This document shows, piece after piece, positions 45,508-53,318 of a DNA stretch of 64,000 nucleotides. Below the pieces are notes generated by a model. The model was not told the origin of the DNA. It did not search any database and worked only from the letters and a program-made list of their open reading frames with translations. Both the position numbers and the translations under genes were made by a program. Each line of letters begins with the position of its first letter. The first letter of the stretch is position 1. The DNA comes from JBBIOU01 sp037443205 (lineage in GTDB: Bacteria > Bacteroidota > Bacteroidia > Flavobacteriales_D > UBA2798), in the NCBI GenBank assembly GCA_037443205.1, contig JBBIOU010000011.1, positions 1 to 64,000 on the forward strand, read 5' to 3'.

Positions 45508-46182
45508 ATGACAAACAGTTTAAAGTTATTAACTAAAAGCAACCTGTTGAAAAAATATTTAGCCATTTTGATAGCCGTTTTAGCCTTATTCGCGGTAATT
45601 GTTCAATATCAATTGATGATTAACAACAGAGTAGCCGGCATTACAGAAACCACCATAAGGTTTTTTAGCTTCTTTACTATTTTAACCAATTCGTTAACTG
45701 CCGTTTATTTTGTTCGTCTTTCATACAAAATCTTATGTAGTAAGCAAATAATAAATGTAAATTTTACAATGCTAACCGCAATCACAGTTTACATTACTAT
45801 TGTAGGGTTAGTGTATCAAATTCTATTACGGCACATCTGGAGTCCTGTCGGTCTTCAAAAAATAGTGGATGAACTATTACATACAATAAATCCTACTTTA
45901 GTGATTTGCTTTTGGTTTTTCAGTAGAACAGGAATGCTGCTCGATTATAGAAAAATTCCGATGTGGCTATTATATCCATCCATTTATCTTTTTTACATAC
46001 TGACTCGTGGTTATTTCTCCAACTTTTACCCCTACCCATTTATAGATGTGTCAAAAATTGGTTTTACACAGGTTATGATAAATAGCCTTGGAATGATGCT
46101 TTTGTTTATAATCGTTTCAATTATTTTTATTTGGTTAAACAATAATATCAGTAGTTCGACAAACAAGAACATCAGCCGCTAA
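45508..46182 (+). CDS. Pr6Pr-family membrane protein
   Basis: 224 residues from ATG 45508 (in-frame TTG at 45493 less likely). Six predicted helices, a WxPxGxQ-like segment (HIWSPVGLQKIVDELLHTINP) and YPSIYLFYILTRGYFSNFYPYPFID, typical of the Pr6Pr family named for six helices with conserved Pro/Arg. No function is known. It lies alone between 121-bp-repeat copy B and a decayed third copy in opposite orientation. Confidence 0.85.
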   Translation: MTNSLKLLTKSNLLKKYLAILIAVLALFAVIVQYQLMINNRVAGITETTIRFFSFFTILTNSLTAVYFVRLSYKILCSKQIINVNFTMLTAITVYITIVGLVYQILLRHIWSPVGLQKIVDELLHTINPTLVICFWFFSRTGMLLDYRKIPMWLLYPSIYLFYILTRGYFSNFYPYPFIDVSKIGFTQVMINSLGMMLLFIIVSIIFIWLNNNISSSTNKNISR

Positions 46183-46308
46183 AGGGGGGTAACCGTTCCA
46201 CCAAAGACAGACAAGTGCACAACTAACTTTAAAAATTAAAACATCAAAAAAACGACCCCATTAGAAGCGTTTTTAACCCGCACAAGTATTTATATGTGTA
46301 GTATTCGA

Positions 46309-46385
46309 CTGATGGCGAACAACCTAAATGCTCCCGCATATTGACACTGTATCATGTTTGGCGGATGGAAAATTTGAGTCAATTT
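46309..46385 (+). repeat. Decayed third copy of the 121-bp repeat
   Basis: CTGATGGCGAACAACCTAAATG, CTCCC, then TGGCGGATGGAAAATTTG align with CTGATGGCGGATAACCTAAATC, CTCCC, TGGCGGAAAATTTGG of copy A, in the same orientation, with indels and loss of the first palindrome. The end runs into the 3' end of murQ. Confidence 0.5.
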
Positions 46386-47191
46386 TTTTTACTGTTTATA
46401 GCCTTTCTTACACTACCGAATTTTTTAAGTAATTCATTGGCTTCATCATAACCAATATTTAGTTCTTGCATGACCATTTTAGTACCCCGATCTATAAGTT
46501 TTTCATTGCTTAGCTGCATATCAACCATACGATTACCTTTAACTCTTCCTAACTTTATCATTACCGAAGTGCTAATCATATTTAACACTAATTTTTGTGC
46601 AGTACCTGCCTTCATGCGTGTGCTGCCGGTAACAAATTCGGGCCCGGTAATTACTTCAACAGGAAAATCGCTGATTTTTGCCACAGGGCTACCTGCATTG
46701 CAGGTAATACACCCGGTAAGGATATTGTTTTCTCTGCATTTTTTTAATCCACCTACAACATAAGGTGTAGTGCCCGATGCAGCAATTCCTATAACGATAT
46801 CATCCCGGCCTATGGCATGCTCTTCTAAATCTTTCCATGCTTGTGTTTCGCTGTCTTCAGCAAATTCTACAGCTTTTCTGATAGCACCATCTCCTCCGGC
46901 TATCAAGCCAATAACCAAACCATGCGGTACTCCATATGTAGGCGGGCACTCAGATGCGTCAACAATACCTAAGCGTCCGCTTGTACCCGCTCCTATGTAA
47001 AACAATCTTCCTCCGTTTTTTAATTTGATATAAACCGCTTCGGTTAGTTTTTCTATCTGGGGAATGGATTTTTTTACGGACATGGCTACAGTATTATCTT
47101 CTTTGTTTATGTTAACCAATAATTCATGTATAGACATTTTATCTAAGTCGTGGTAATTTGACTCTTTTTCGGTAGTTCGCTCAAACGACAT
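46379..47191 (-). CDS. murQ: N-acetylmuramic acid 6-phosphate etherase
   Basis: 270 residues; cleaves the D-lactyl ether of MurNAc-6-P to give GlcNAc-6-P in cell-wall recycling. SIS-domain motifs: FYIGAGTSGRLGIVDASECPPT (catalytic Glu in DASE), IGIAASGTTPYVVGGL and TGPEFVTGSTRMKAGTAQK; C-terminal helix bundle ANELLKKFGSVRKAI. Shorter than the ~298-residue E. coli protein but usual for Bacteroidetes. No MurNAc transporter or AnmK is adjacent. Divergent from the pseudouridine synthase. Confidence 0.96.
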   Translation of the reverse strand: MSFERTTEKESNYHDLDKMSIHELLVNINKEDNTVAMSVKKSIPQIEKLTEAVYIKLKNGGRLFYIGAGTSGRLGIVDASECPPTYGVPHGLVIGLIAGGDGAIRKAVEFAEDSETQAWKDLEEHAIGRDDIVIGIAASGTTPYVVGGLKKCRENNILTGCITCNAGSPVAKISDFPVEVITGPEFVTGSTRMKAGTAQKLVLNMISTSVMIKLGRVKGNRMVDMQLSNEKLIDRGTKMVMQELNIGYDEANELLKKFGSVRKAINSKKN

Positions 47192-47245
47192 ATATTTATG
47201 TATTATTTATAGCTAATTTATATATTATTGTGTTTGATTTTATGT

Positions 47246-47905
47246 ATGGAGTTAAAAATACTTTTTGAAGATAAGTATTTGCTTGCGGTAGATAAACCAT
47301 CGGGTATCAACAGTGATGGTGTATATGGAGTGCAGCAACTGGTAAGAAATTACCTGAATACCGTGCCTTATGGTAATAAGTTAATTGCAGGTATGCCCCA
47401 TCGGTTAGATAAACCCGTTAGCGGTGTGTTGTTATTTGCTAAGAAAAGGCAAACATTAAAAGAACTTAATAAGCAATTTGCTGATAGAACCGTTCAAAAA
47501 ACTTACAGGGCCATAGTAGAAGGTATTTTGCAGCTAAAGCAAAATAAACTTAATCATTTTTTACGAATAGATAAAGAAAATAAAAAAGCGATTATCAAAA
47601 ATCATTATACTAATAATTATTACCCTGTAGAACTCAGCTACCGGGTATTGACGGAATGCGACAATACAAGTTTAATTGAAGTAGAATTGCATACCGGTAA
47701 ATTTCATCAAATCAGAGCGCAGTTGTCGTACATTGGTCATCCTGTTATTGGGGATATTAAGTATGGAGCTAAAATTAATTATATAAACGATAGTTCTATA
47801 GCATTACATGCTTGTAAACTTGCTTTTATGCATCCTGTAAATAATATGGCGATCGAGATCACAAGTCAAAATAAAAATTTTAATCAATTACACAGCATTG
47901 TTTAA
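47246..47905 (+). CDS. RluA-family pseudouridine synthase
   Basis: 219 residues from ATG 47246; the frame is open to a TTG at 47228. The catalytic Asp is in MPHRLDKPVSGVLLFAK (HRLD box), with AVDKPSG at the N-terminus and the FHQIRAQLSYIGHPVIGD binding motif near the C-terminus. No S4 domain. RNA target (rRNA or tRNA) cannot be told. Confidence 0.94.
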   Translation: MELKILFEDKYLLAVDKPSGINSDGVYGVQQLVRNYLNTVPYGNKLIAGMPHRLDKPVSGVLLFAKKRQTLKELNKQFADRTVQKTYRAIVEGILQLKQNKLNHFLRIDKENKKAIIKNHYTNNYYPVELSYRVLTECDNTSLIEVELHTGKFHQIRAQLSYIGHPVIGDIKYGAKINYINDSSIALHACKLAFMHPVNNMAIEITSQNKNFNQLHSIV

Positions 47906-47915
47906 ATCATAAAAG

Positions 47916-49454
47916 CTATGATATTTTTTCAGCACAATTAACTCCGTCTATAGCTGCTGAAATTATACCTCCGGCATAACCGGCTCCTTCTCCGCAAGGA
48001 TACAAACCCTCTAATTGTAAATGTTGTAGAGTATCTTTATGGCGTGGTATTCTTATCGGAGAAGAAGTTCTGGATTCTACTGCTACCAGCATAGCTTCGT
48101 TTGTATAATATCCTTTCATTTTCTTTCCAAATGCTGTAAAGGCTTTGCTAAGACGTAAACAAATTCCTGTAGGTAAAATATCGTGCAGATTTACACCGGC
48201 ACCCCCGGGCTGATAAGAACAAGGCAACAGTGAGTTACTTGTTTTTTTTAGGGTAAAATCTACCATGCGTTGTGCCGGTGCTGTTTGCGTTTTACCTCCT
48301 GCAATCCAGCAATTTTTTTCAACTTCTTCCTGAAACTTTAAATACTTTAATACACCATATTTATTAAATGCTTTTAAATCTTCGTGGGTTATGGTAGTTA
48401 CAATACCCGAATTGGCAAACGGATTATTGCGTTTTGAAGGTGACCATCCGTTGGTTACAATTTCTTGCTGCGAGGTAGCACATGGAGCAATTATTCCGCC
48501 CGGACACATACAAAAAGAGTACACCCCTGAATTATTAATCTGTTCAACCAGGCTATATGAGGCAGGTGGTAAATATTTATTTCGTTGGGCACATTTATAC
48601 TGAATACTGTCTATAAGTGTTTGCGGATGTTCTGCTCTAACGCCAATGGCAATGGGTTTTTCTTCGAGCAATATGTTTTTTCGATAAAATAAATAAAAAA
48701 TATCGCGGGCAGAATGTCCGGTTGCTAATATAAGTTCTTTGCAATTATGCTTTTCGGTATGATTAATTTCAATACCATTAATTTTTTGTGAGTCAAAAAA
48801 AATATCGGTTAGTTTAGCATTAAAATGTATTTCTCCGCCACATTGTAAGATGGTGTTTCTGATGTTGGTAATTACTGCGGGAAGTTTGTTGGTTCCTATA
48901 TGCGGATGTGCCTCATAAAGAATTTCTTTACCGGCTCCGTGTAATACCAGCCATTGTAAGATTTTTTTTACATCTCCTCTTTTGGTAGAGCGGGTATAAA
49001 GTTTTCCGTCAGAGTAAGTGCCTGCACCACCTTCGCCAAAGCAATAATTTGATTCAGGATTAACCAAATGATGTTTGGTATGTGCGGCAATATCCCTTCT
49101 TCTTGCGCGTACATCTTTGCCTCTTTCAAAAATAATTGGCTTAATTCCCTTTTCAATTAATCGCAATGCAGCAAATAATCCGGCCGGTCCTGCCCCTATA
49201 ATCATCACCGGTTTAGCATGGCTTACATTGGTAAAGTTATATTGTGGTTGTTCCGCGGGGATTTCTTCATTAACCGCAATTAACATTTTTATCAGATATT
49301 GCGGCTGTTTTGCTCTTGCATCAAGCGATTTTTTTATTATTCTATAATAAACCGTGTCATGATTGTTTAGGCCGATTTGTTTTTTAATCTTATGTAGTAA
49401 AGTTTGTTCATCATAAAATTCATGAGGCAATAATTTTAACTGAATTTCTTTCAT
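47916..49454 (-). CDS. FAD-dependent dehydrogenase, uncharacterised (COG2509-like)
   Basis: 512 residues. An N-terminal ~85-residue domain (LKLLPHEFYDEQTL...YYRIIKKSLDAR) precedes the dinucleotide-binding motif VMIIGAGPAGLFAALRLIEKG and IFERGKDVRARRRDI. GEGGAGTYSDGKLYTR and the ending YPCGEGAGYAGGIISAAIDG match the large family of uncharacterised FAD dehydrogenases. Substrate unknown. Its ATG shares a base with the porT stop (TAATG). Confidence 0.88.
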   Translation of the reverse strand: MKEIQLKLLPHEFYDEQTLLHKIKKQIGLNNHDTVYYRIIKKSLDARAKQPQYLIKMLIAVNEEIPAEQPQYNFTNVSHAKPVMIIGAGPAGLFAALRLIEKGIKPIIFERGKDVRARRRDIAAHTKHHLVNPESNYCFGEGGAGTYSDGKLYTRSTKRGDVKKILQWLVLHGAGKEILYEAHPHIGTNKLPAVITNIRNTILQCGGEIHFNAKLTDIFFDSQKINGIEINHTEKHNCKELILATGHSARDIFYLFYRKNILLEEKPIAIGVRAEHPQTLIDSIQYKCAQRNKYLPPASYSLVEQINNSGVYSFCMCPGGIIAPCATSQQEIVTNGWSPSKRNNPFANSGIVTTITHEDLKAFNKYGVLKYLKFQEEVEKNCWIAGGKTQTAPAQRMVDFTLKKTSNSLLPCSYQPGGAGVNLHDILPTGICLRLSKAFTAFGKKMKGYYTNEAMLVAVESRTSSPIRIPRHKDTLQHLQLEGLYPCGEGAGYAGGIISAAIDGVNCAEKIS

Positions 49455-50170
49455 TAACCTTCAAAAGTTAAGGTAAGAACCCATACTCTGGTTTTTAGCA
49501 TTTCTATGGGCGAACTGTATTTTTTGTATTCCTGAATCAGAGAGTTTTTTATGCCATTATATAGTTTAAGCTCAACACCCAGTTTAAAATATAACAAGAA
49601 AAAATCTAAGCCGCCTCCAATTTGATATTGATGGTCAAAGCGATTAATTTTTACAATATCGTTGGCATCAACATCTTTTTGGTTTTGCATATCAATACCA
49701 AAATTGTAACCTCCAATTATGTATGCAGCAAAGTTGTTTACACGGTCGGTTCGTAATTTTAGGTTTAAAGGAAAATTTAAAAATACAGAGCGTACGCCTA
49801 TTAATTTTTGCTTTACCTTATTGTTTACAATTTCAGAAAAATATAAATCTCTGTCTTGAAACGATAATTCGGGTAAAAATCTAAGTGATATATTTTTACT
49901 TAGATTGAGCGATGAAATAATTCCCAGATTAAAACCCGGTCTGCGTTTTACGGATAAACCTAAGATAGAATCCGGACTAAAAGGATAGTTGGTACGCATA
50001 TTCATTTGAAAGTCGGCACTGTTGAATGCTAATAAAAAACCAAAGTGATAAGGCTTTTCGTCAAAATGGGGCAATTTGCCTACTTTTTCTTTTTGTGCAA
50101 ACAAGCCGGTATGAGTAAAACCAATTAAAAGAAAACAGGTGAAAAAATTACATATCTTGATTTTTCTCAT
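49454..50170 (-). CDS. porT: PorT-family T9SS outer-membrane barrel protein
   Basis: 238 residues from ATG 50170, which gives a normal signal peptide (MRKIKICNFFTCFLLIGFTH...LFAQ); the frame is open 13 codons upstream. Conserved PorT features: HFDEKPYHFGFLLAFNSADF, RRPGFNLGIISSLNLSKNISLRF, QYQIGGGLDFFLLYFKLGVELK. PorT is a core component for T9SS-dependent secretion. It lies just downstream of ubiE, a pairing I recall from other Bacteroidetes. Confidence 0.9.
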   Translation of the reverse strand: MRKIKICNFFTCFLLIGFTHTGLFAQKEKVGKLPHFDEKPYHFGFLLAFNSADFQMNMRTNYPFSPDSILGLSVKRRPGFNLGIISSLNLSKNISLRFLPELSFQDRDLYFSEIVNNKVKQKLIGVRSVFLNFPLNLKLRTDRVNNFAAYIIGGYNFGIDMQNQKDVDANDIVKINRFDHQYQIGGGLDFFLLYFKLGVELKLYNGIKNSLIQEYKKYSSPIEMLKTRVWVLTLTFEG

Positions 50171-50233
50171 TACTATCGGCAAATTTATAAATAAAGTTTG
50201 TACTCCCATTTCCTAAACGCAAAATACATACAA

Positions 50234-50956
50234 TTATTTCACTCCTATATAAATGCTTGCAATACCACCCGAAAGAGATTTTACCATTACGTTTTTATAG
50301 CCGATTTGTTGCAAAATATTTACCAGTTCATCTCCTTCAGGAAACGCAGCTACCGAATCGGGAAGATATTGATAAGCTGCAGTATCCTTAGAAATGGCTT
50401 TTCCAACTTTCGGAATGATTGTTTTTGAATAAAAACCAAATACTTGTTTTACCGGAAATTTTTTAGGTTTAGAAAATTCAATAATTAATATAGGCTTAGC
50501 AGGCTTAACAACCCGTAACATTTCTGTTAATCCTTTGTGCAGGTTTTCAAAATTTCTGATGCCAAAAGCTACCGTAAGTGCATCAAAAGTATTATCAGAA
50601 AAAGGCAAGTTTTCGCTGTCGGCTTTTATCATTTCTACTATGTGAGATACATTTTTTTGTTGCATTTTTTGTTTGCCTTTTTCAAGCATACCGGCCGATA
50701 TGTCTATACCGATAATTTTTTCAGGTTTTAATTTTAAAGCTTCAATGGCAAAATCGCCTGTGCCGGTAGCGACATCCAGTATAATTTTAGGATGATAAGG
50801 TTTAAGCATTTTGACAGCCTTTTTTCGCCATAACTTATCTATGCCCAATGATAAAAAATGATTCAGAAAATCATATTTACCCGAAATGTTATCAAACATT
50901 GCGGCAACCTCATCTTTTTTAGAGCGGTCGGTATTGTATGGTTTTACTAATTGCAT
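50234..50956 (-). CDS. ubiE: Demethylmenaquinone/ubiquinone C-methyltransferase
   Basis: 240 residues from ATG 50956; the frame extends to 51061 but those codons cover the promoter and the start of the divergent gene. MFDNISGKYDFLNHFLSLGID and WRKKAVKML are the UbiE/MenG N-terminal signature; LDVATGTGDFAIEAL binds S-adenosylmethionine, and the later AFGIRNFENLHKGLTEMLRV and FSKPKKFPVKQVFGFY are family marks. In Bacteroidetes it makes menaquinone (MenG role). First gene of the ubiE-porT-FAD dehydrogenase unit. Confidence 0.97.
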   Translation of the reverse strand: MQLVKPYNTDRSKKDEVAAMFDNISGKYDFLNHFLSLGIDKLWRKKAVKMLKPYHPKIILDVATGTGDFAIEALKLKPEKIIGIDISAGMLEKGKQKMQQKNVSHIVEMIKADSENLPFSDNTFDALTVAFGIRNFENLHKGLTEMLRVVKPAKPILIIEFSKPKKFPVKQVFGFYSKTIIPKVGKAISKDTAAYQYLPDSVAAFPEGDELVNILQQIGYKNVMVKSLSGGIASIYIGVK

Positions 50957-50964
50957 ATATCTTG

Positions 50965-50972
50965 CAAATGTA
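50965..50972 (-). promoter_or_regulatory. -7 box for ubiE-porT operon
   Basis: Minus strand reads TACATTTG, a perfect TAnnTTTG match, 8 bases before ATG 50956. Supports the ATG at 50956. No good -33 box seen. Confidence 0.5.
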
Positions 50973-51004
50973 TGTATAATTAACCGATTATTATGGTAAA
51001 TGTT

Positions 51005-51012
51005 TATTTTTG
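51005..51012 (+). promoter_or_regulatory. -7 box for the YdcF-like gene
   Basis: TATTTTTG, a perfect TAnnTTTG match, 17 bases before ATG 51030. Together with the box at 50965-50972 it forms a compact divergent promoter region. Confidence 0.45.
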
Positions 51013-51029
51013 GTATGGCATAAATAATT

Positions 51030-51665
51030 ATGAAAGAAGTATTAAAAAAACTTTTCAGCAAACAACGTTTAATCAGATGGAGTATTTACAGTCTTATTTT
51101 TTTATTGATGTATTTGTTTCGCTATCCTATATTGCGCAGTGCAGGTAATTTTTTAATACATGAGGATACTCCCGAAATTTGCGATGCGGTTTTTGTTTTA
51201 GGGGGTTCATCGCTTGAGAGAGGAATAGAAGCAAAAAAAATTTATGACTCAGGTTACAGTAAATGTTTTATAACTACCGGACATAACATCCCTAATTTAC
51301 TTAAAGCAATCAATCAACCTCTTACCGAGGCAGAAGTTACAGCTCATTATTTGTTGCTAAACGGCTTGCCTCCCGAATACATTGATACACTTGATGCGGG
51401 TACCAGCACTCGCGAAGAAGCCATGGCAGTTTTTGAATATTGTAAACAAAAAAAATATAACAAAGTGATGATTTTATCCTCTCGCTTTCATACTCGCAGG
51501 GTGTATAACGAATTTAAAAAAGTATTTAATGGCTCAACGGTTGATTTTATCGTACACGGAGCCCCCTCAGTTGTTTACAAAGAAGATGAATGGTGGAAAT
51601 ACGAGGAAGGAATGATTATGGTAAATAACGAATATATGAAAATGCTTTATTACCTTTTTAAATAA
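51030..51665 (+). CDS. YdcF/SanA-like DUF218 membrane protein
   Basis: 211 residues. One N-terminal membrane helix (WSIYSLIFLLMYLFRYPIL), then a DUF218 domain: DAVFVLGGSSLERGIEAKKIY, CFITTGHN, DTLDAGTSTREEAMAVFEY and ILSSRFHTRRVYNEFKKVF. The domain faces the periplasm. The SanA/ElyC/YdcF class is linked to envelope integrity and carrier-lipid metabolism, with the chemistry undefined. Confidence 0.9.
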   Translation: MKEVLKKLFSKQRLIRWSIYSLIFLLMYLFRYPILRSAGNFLIHEDTPEICDAVFVLGGSSLERGIEAKKIYDSGYSKCFITTGHNIPNLLKAINQPLTEAEVTAHYLLLNGLPPEYIDTLDAGTSTREEAMAVFEYCKQKKYNKVMILSSRFHTRRVYNEFKKVFNGSTVDFIVHGAPSVVYKEDEWWKYEEGMIMVNNEYMKMLYYLFK

Positions 51666-51715
51666 TTCATAGGGCAAAATAATTCATAAATTGATTGATT
51701 TTACAGTTAATAATT

Positions 51716-51723
51716 TATTTTTG
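51716..51723 (+). promoter_or_regulatory. -7 box for the CysH-like gene
   Basis: TATTTTTG, a perfect TAnnTTTG match, 9 bases before ATG 51733; the predicted leader is only a few bases long. Confidence 0.45.
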
Positions 51724-51732
51724 TTCGCCTAA

Positions 51733-52386
51733 ATGAATATAAACCAAATAAAACATAAAATCAATGAATACAAAGAAGCGGGAAAGAAAATGTTTCTTAC
51801 CTCTTCTTTTCAAACACATAGCATTCCGTTATTGCATATCATAAGTAATATTGATAACACCATTCCGGTTTTATTTATTAACACCGGTTTTCATTTTCCT
51901 GAAACCATGATTTTTAGGGATAAAGTGGCCGAGATGCTTAAATTAAACCTGATAGATGTAAAAAGCCTGGTAGCCAGAAATCTACAAAAAGACGCCAAGG
52001 GAAGTTTCTATTTTGCTTCCGACCCTGATTATTGTTGTTTTATTAACAAGACCCAGCCCGTTGAACCTTTTTTAGCTGAATATGATGTATGGATAAACGG
52101 TGTAAGGGCAGACCAAAATGCAAACAGAAAAACTTTACAAACCGAAATGTCGGCACCCAAAGGCTGTATTCGTTTTCATCCGATGCTTGATTGGACATCT
52201 AAAATGATATATGAATATATCCGCGAAAATAATTTGCCTAAACACCCCCTCGAAAATCAAGGTTATTTTAGTATCGGTTGCGAGCCCTGTACCCGCAAAG
52301 TTGATTTGAACGATGAACGTGCTGCACGTTGGTTTGGCTTAAATAAAACCGAATGTGGTTTGCATACTGATTTAATAAATAAATAA
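51733..52386 (+). CDS. cysH: CysH-type adenylyl-sulfate (APS/PAPS) reductase
   Basis: 217 residues. LFINTGFHFPET is the substrate (P-loop-like) motif; cysteines DYCCFINKT and IGCEPCTR form the CC...CxxC site of the 4Fe-4S (APS-reducing) subgroup, and the catalytic Cys is in KTECGLH at the C-terminus. Produces sulfite from APS with thioredoxin. No cysDN, cysI or cysJ is nearby; it is followed 6 bases later by an SDR epimerase. Confidence 0.92.
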   Translation: MNINQIKHKINEYKEAGKKMFLTSSFQTHSIPLLHIISNIDNTIPVLFINTGFHFPETMIFRDKVAEMLKLNLIDVKSLVARNLQKDAKGSFYFASDPDYCCFINKTQPVEPFLAEYDVWINGVRADQNANRKTLQTEMSAPKGCIRFHPMLDWTSKMIYEYIRENNLPKHPLENQGYFSIGCEPCTRKVDLNDERAARWFGLNKTECGLHTDLINK

Positions 52387-52392
52387 GCATAT

Positions 52393-53316
52393 ATGAAAAT
52401 ACTTATTACAGGCGGAGCAGGGTACATCGGAACTGAATTGGTTTATAATTTACTTTTGCAACCGCAAGTAGAATTGATTATTGTTTACGATAATTTATCG
52501 CGAGGAAATTATAATTTTTTTATTGGTACAAAAAAAATTGATAAAACACGATTAAAATTTATTGAAGCAGATATATTAGACAGCCGAAGATTAAAAAAAG
52601 CTTTGCAAGATATTGATATAGTTTATCATCTGGCTGCAAAAGTAACAACTCCTTTTTCCGATCAAAACCCGCACGAGTTTGAACAAATCAATCACTGGGG
52701 AACGGCCGAACTTACGTATGCGCTTGAAGAAAGCAAAGTAAAAAAATTTATATACCTCAGCTCGGTATCAGTTTATGGTTCTTCAAAAGAAGAGGTTGAT
52801 GTGGATTCACCAATTAACCCGAAAACTTTTTATGGCATCTCTAAAATGCGTGGTGAAGAACATGTAAACCGAATGTTTTCAAAGTTGCCTACTTATATTA
52901 TTCGTTTGGGTAATGTGTTTGGCTACAGCAAGAGTATGCGCTTTGACGCAGTTATAAACCGTTTTTTATTTGATGCACATTATAAAAAAAGAATCACCAT
53001 CAACGGTTCGGGTAATCAGTTCAGGGCATTTACTCATATTCATCACGCTTGCAGTATTTTGACTAAAATAGGAGTTACTCAATGCCTTCAGCCCGGAAGA
53101 TATGATTTGGTTGATGCAAATTATTCGGTAAATCAAATTGCAGACGTATTAAAAAACCTTTATCCCGACTTAGAAATACTTTTTGTAAATCAGCACATGC
53201 AACTGCGCGATATCAAAGTAAAACCTAATACCATTATCAATCAAATTGCCGATAACAGAGAAAATGATTTAAATAAACTCTTGTCAGATTTCAGAAGCGA
53301 ATTTATTACAAATTAG
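52393..53316 (+). CDS. NAD-dependent epimerase/dehydratase (extended SDR)
   Basis: 307 residues. NAD-binding motif GGAGYIGTELVYNLL at the N-terminus, DIVYHLAAKVTTPF, and the catalytic YGISK (Tyr-x3-Lys) preceded by LSSVSVYGSS. The nucleotide-sugar 4-epimerase/4,6-dehydratase family; the substrate is unknown. It follows cysH by 6 bases, possibly one operon, though a functional link is not obvious. Confidence 0.9.
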   Translation: MKILITGGAGYIGTELVYNLLLQPQVELIIVYDNLSRGNYNFFIGTKKIDKTRLKFIEADILDSRRLKKALQDIDIVYHLAAKVTTPFSDQNPHEFEQINHWGTAELTYALEESKVKKFIYLSSVSVYGSSKEEVDVDSPINPKTFYGISKMRGEEHVNRMFSKLPTYIIRLGNVFGYSKSMRFDAVINRFLFDAHYKKRITINGSGNQFRAFTHIHHACSILTKIGVTQCLQPGRYDLVDANYSVNQIADVLKNLYPDLEILFVNQHMQLRDIKVKPNTIINQIADNRENDLNKLLSDFRSEFITN

Positions 53317-53318
53317 GT

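Noticed and set aside
50957..51061. 35-residue N-terminal extension of UbiE
   Set aside because: Overlaps a perfect -7 box and the start of the divergent YdcF-like gene; UbiE homology begins at MQLVKPYN.
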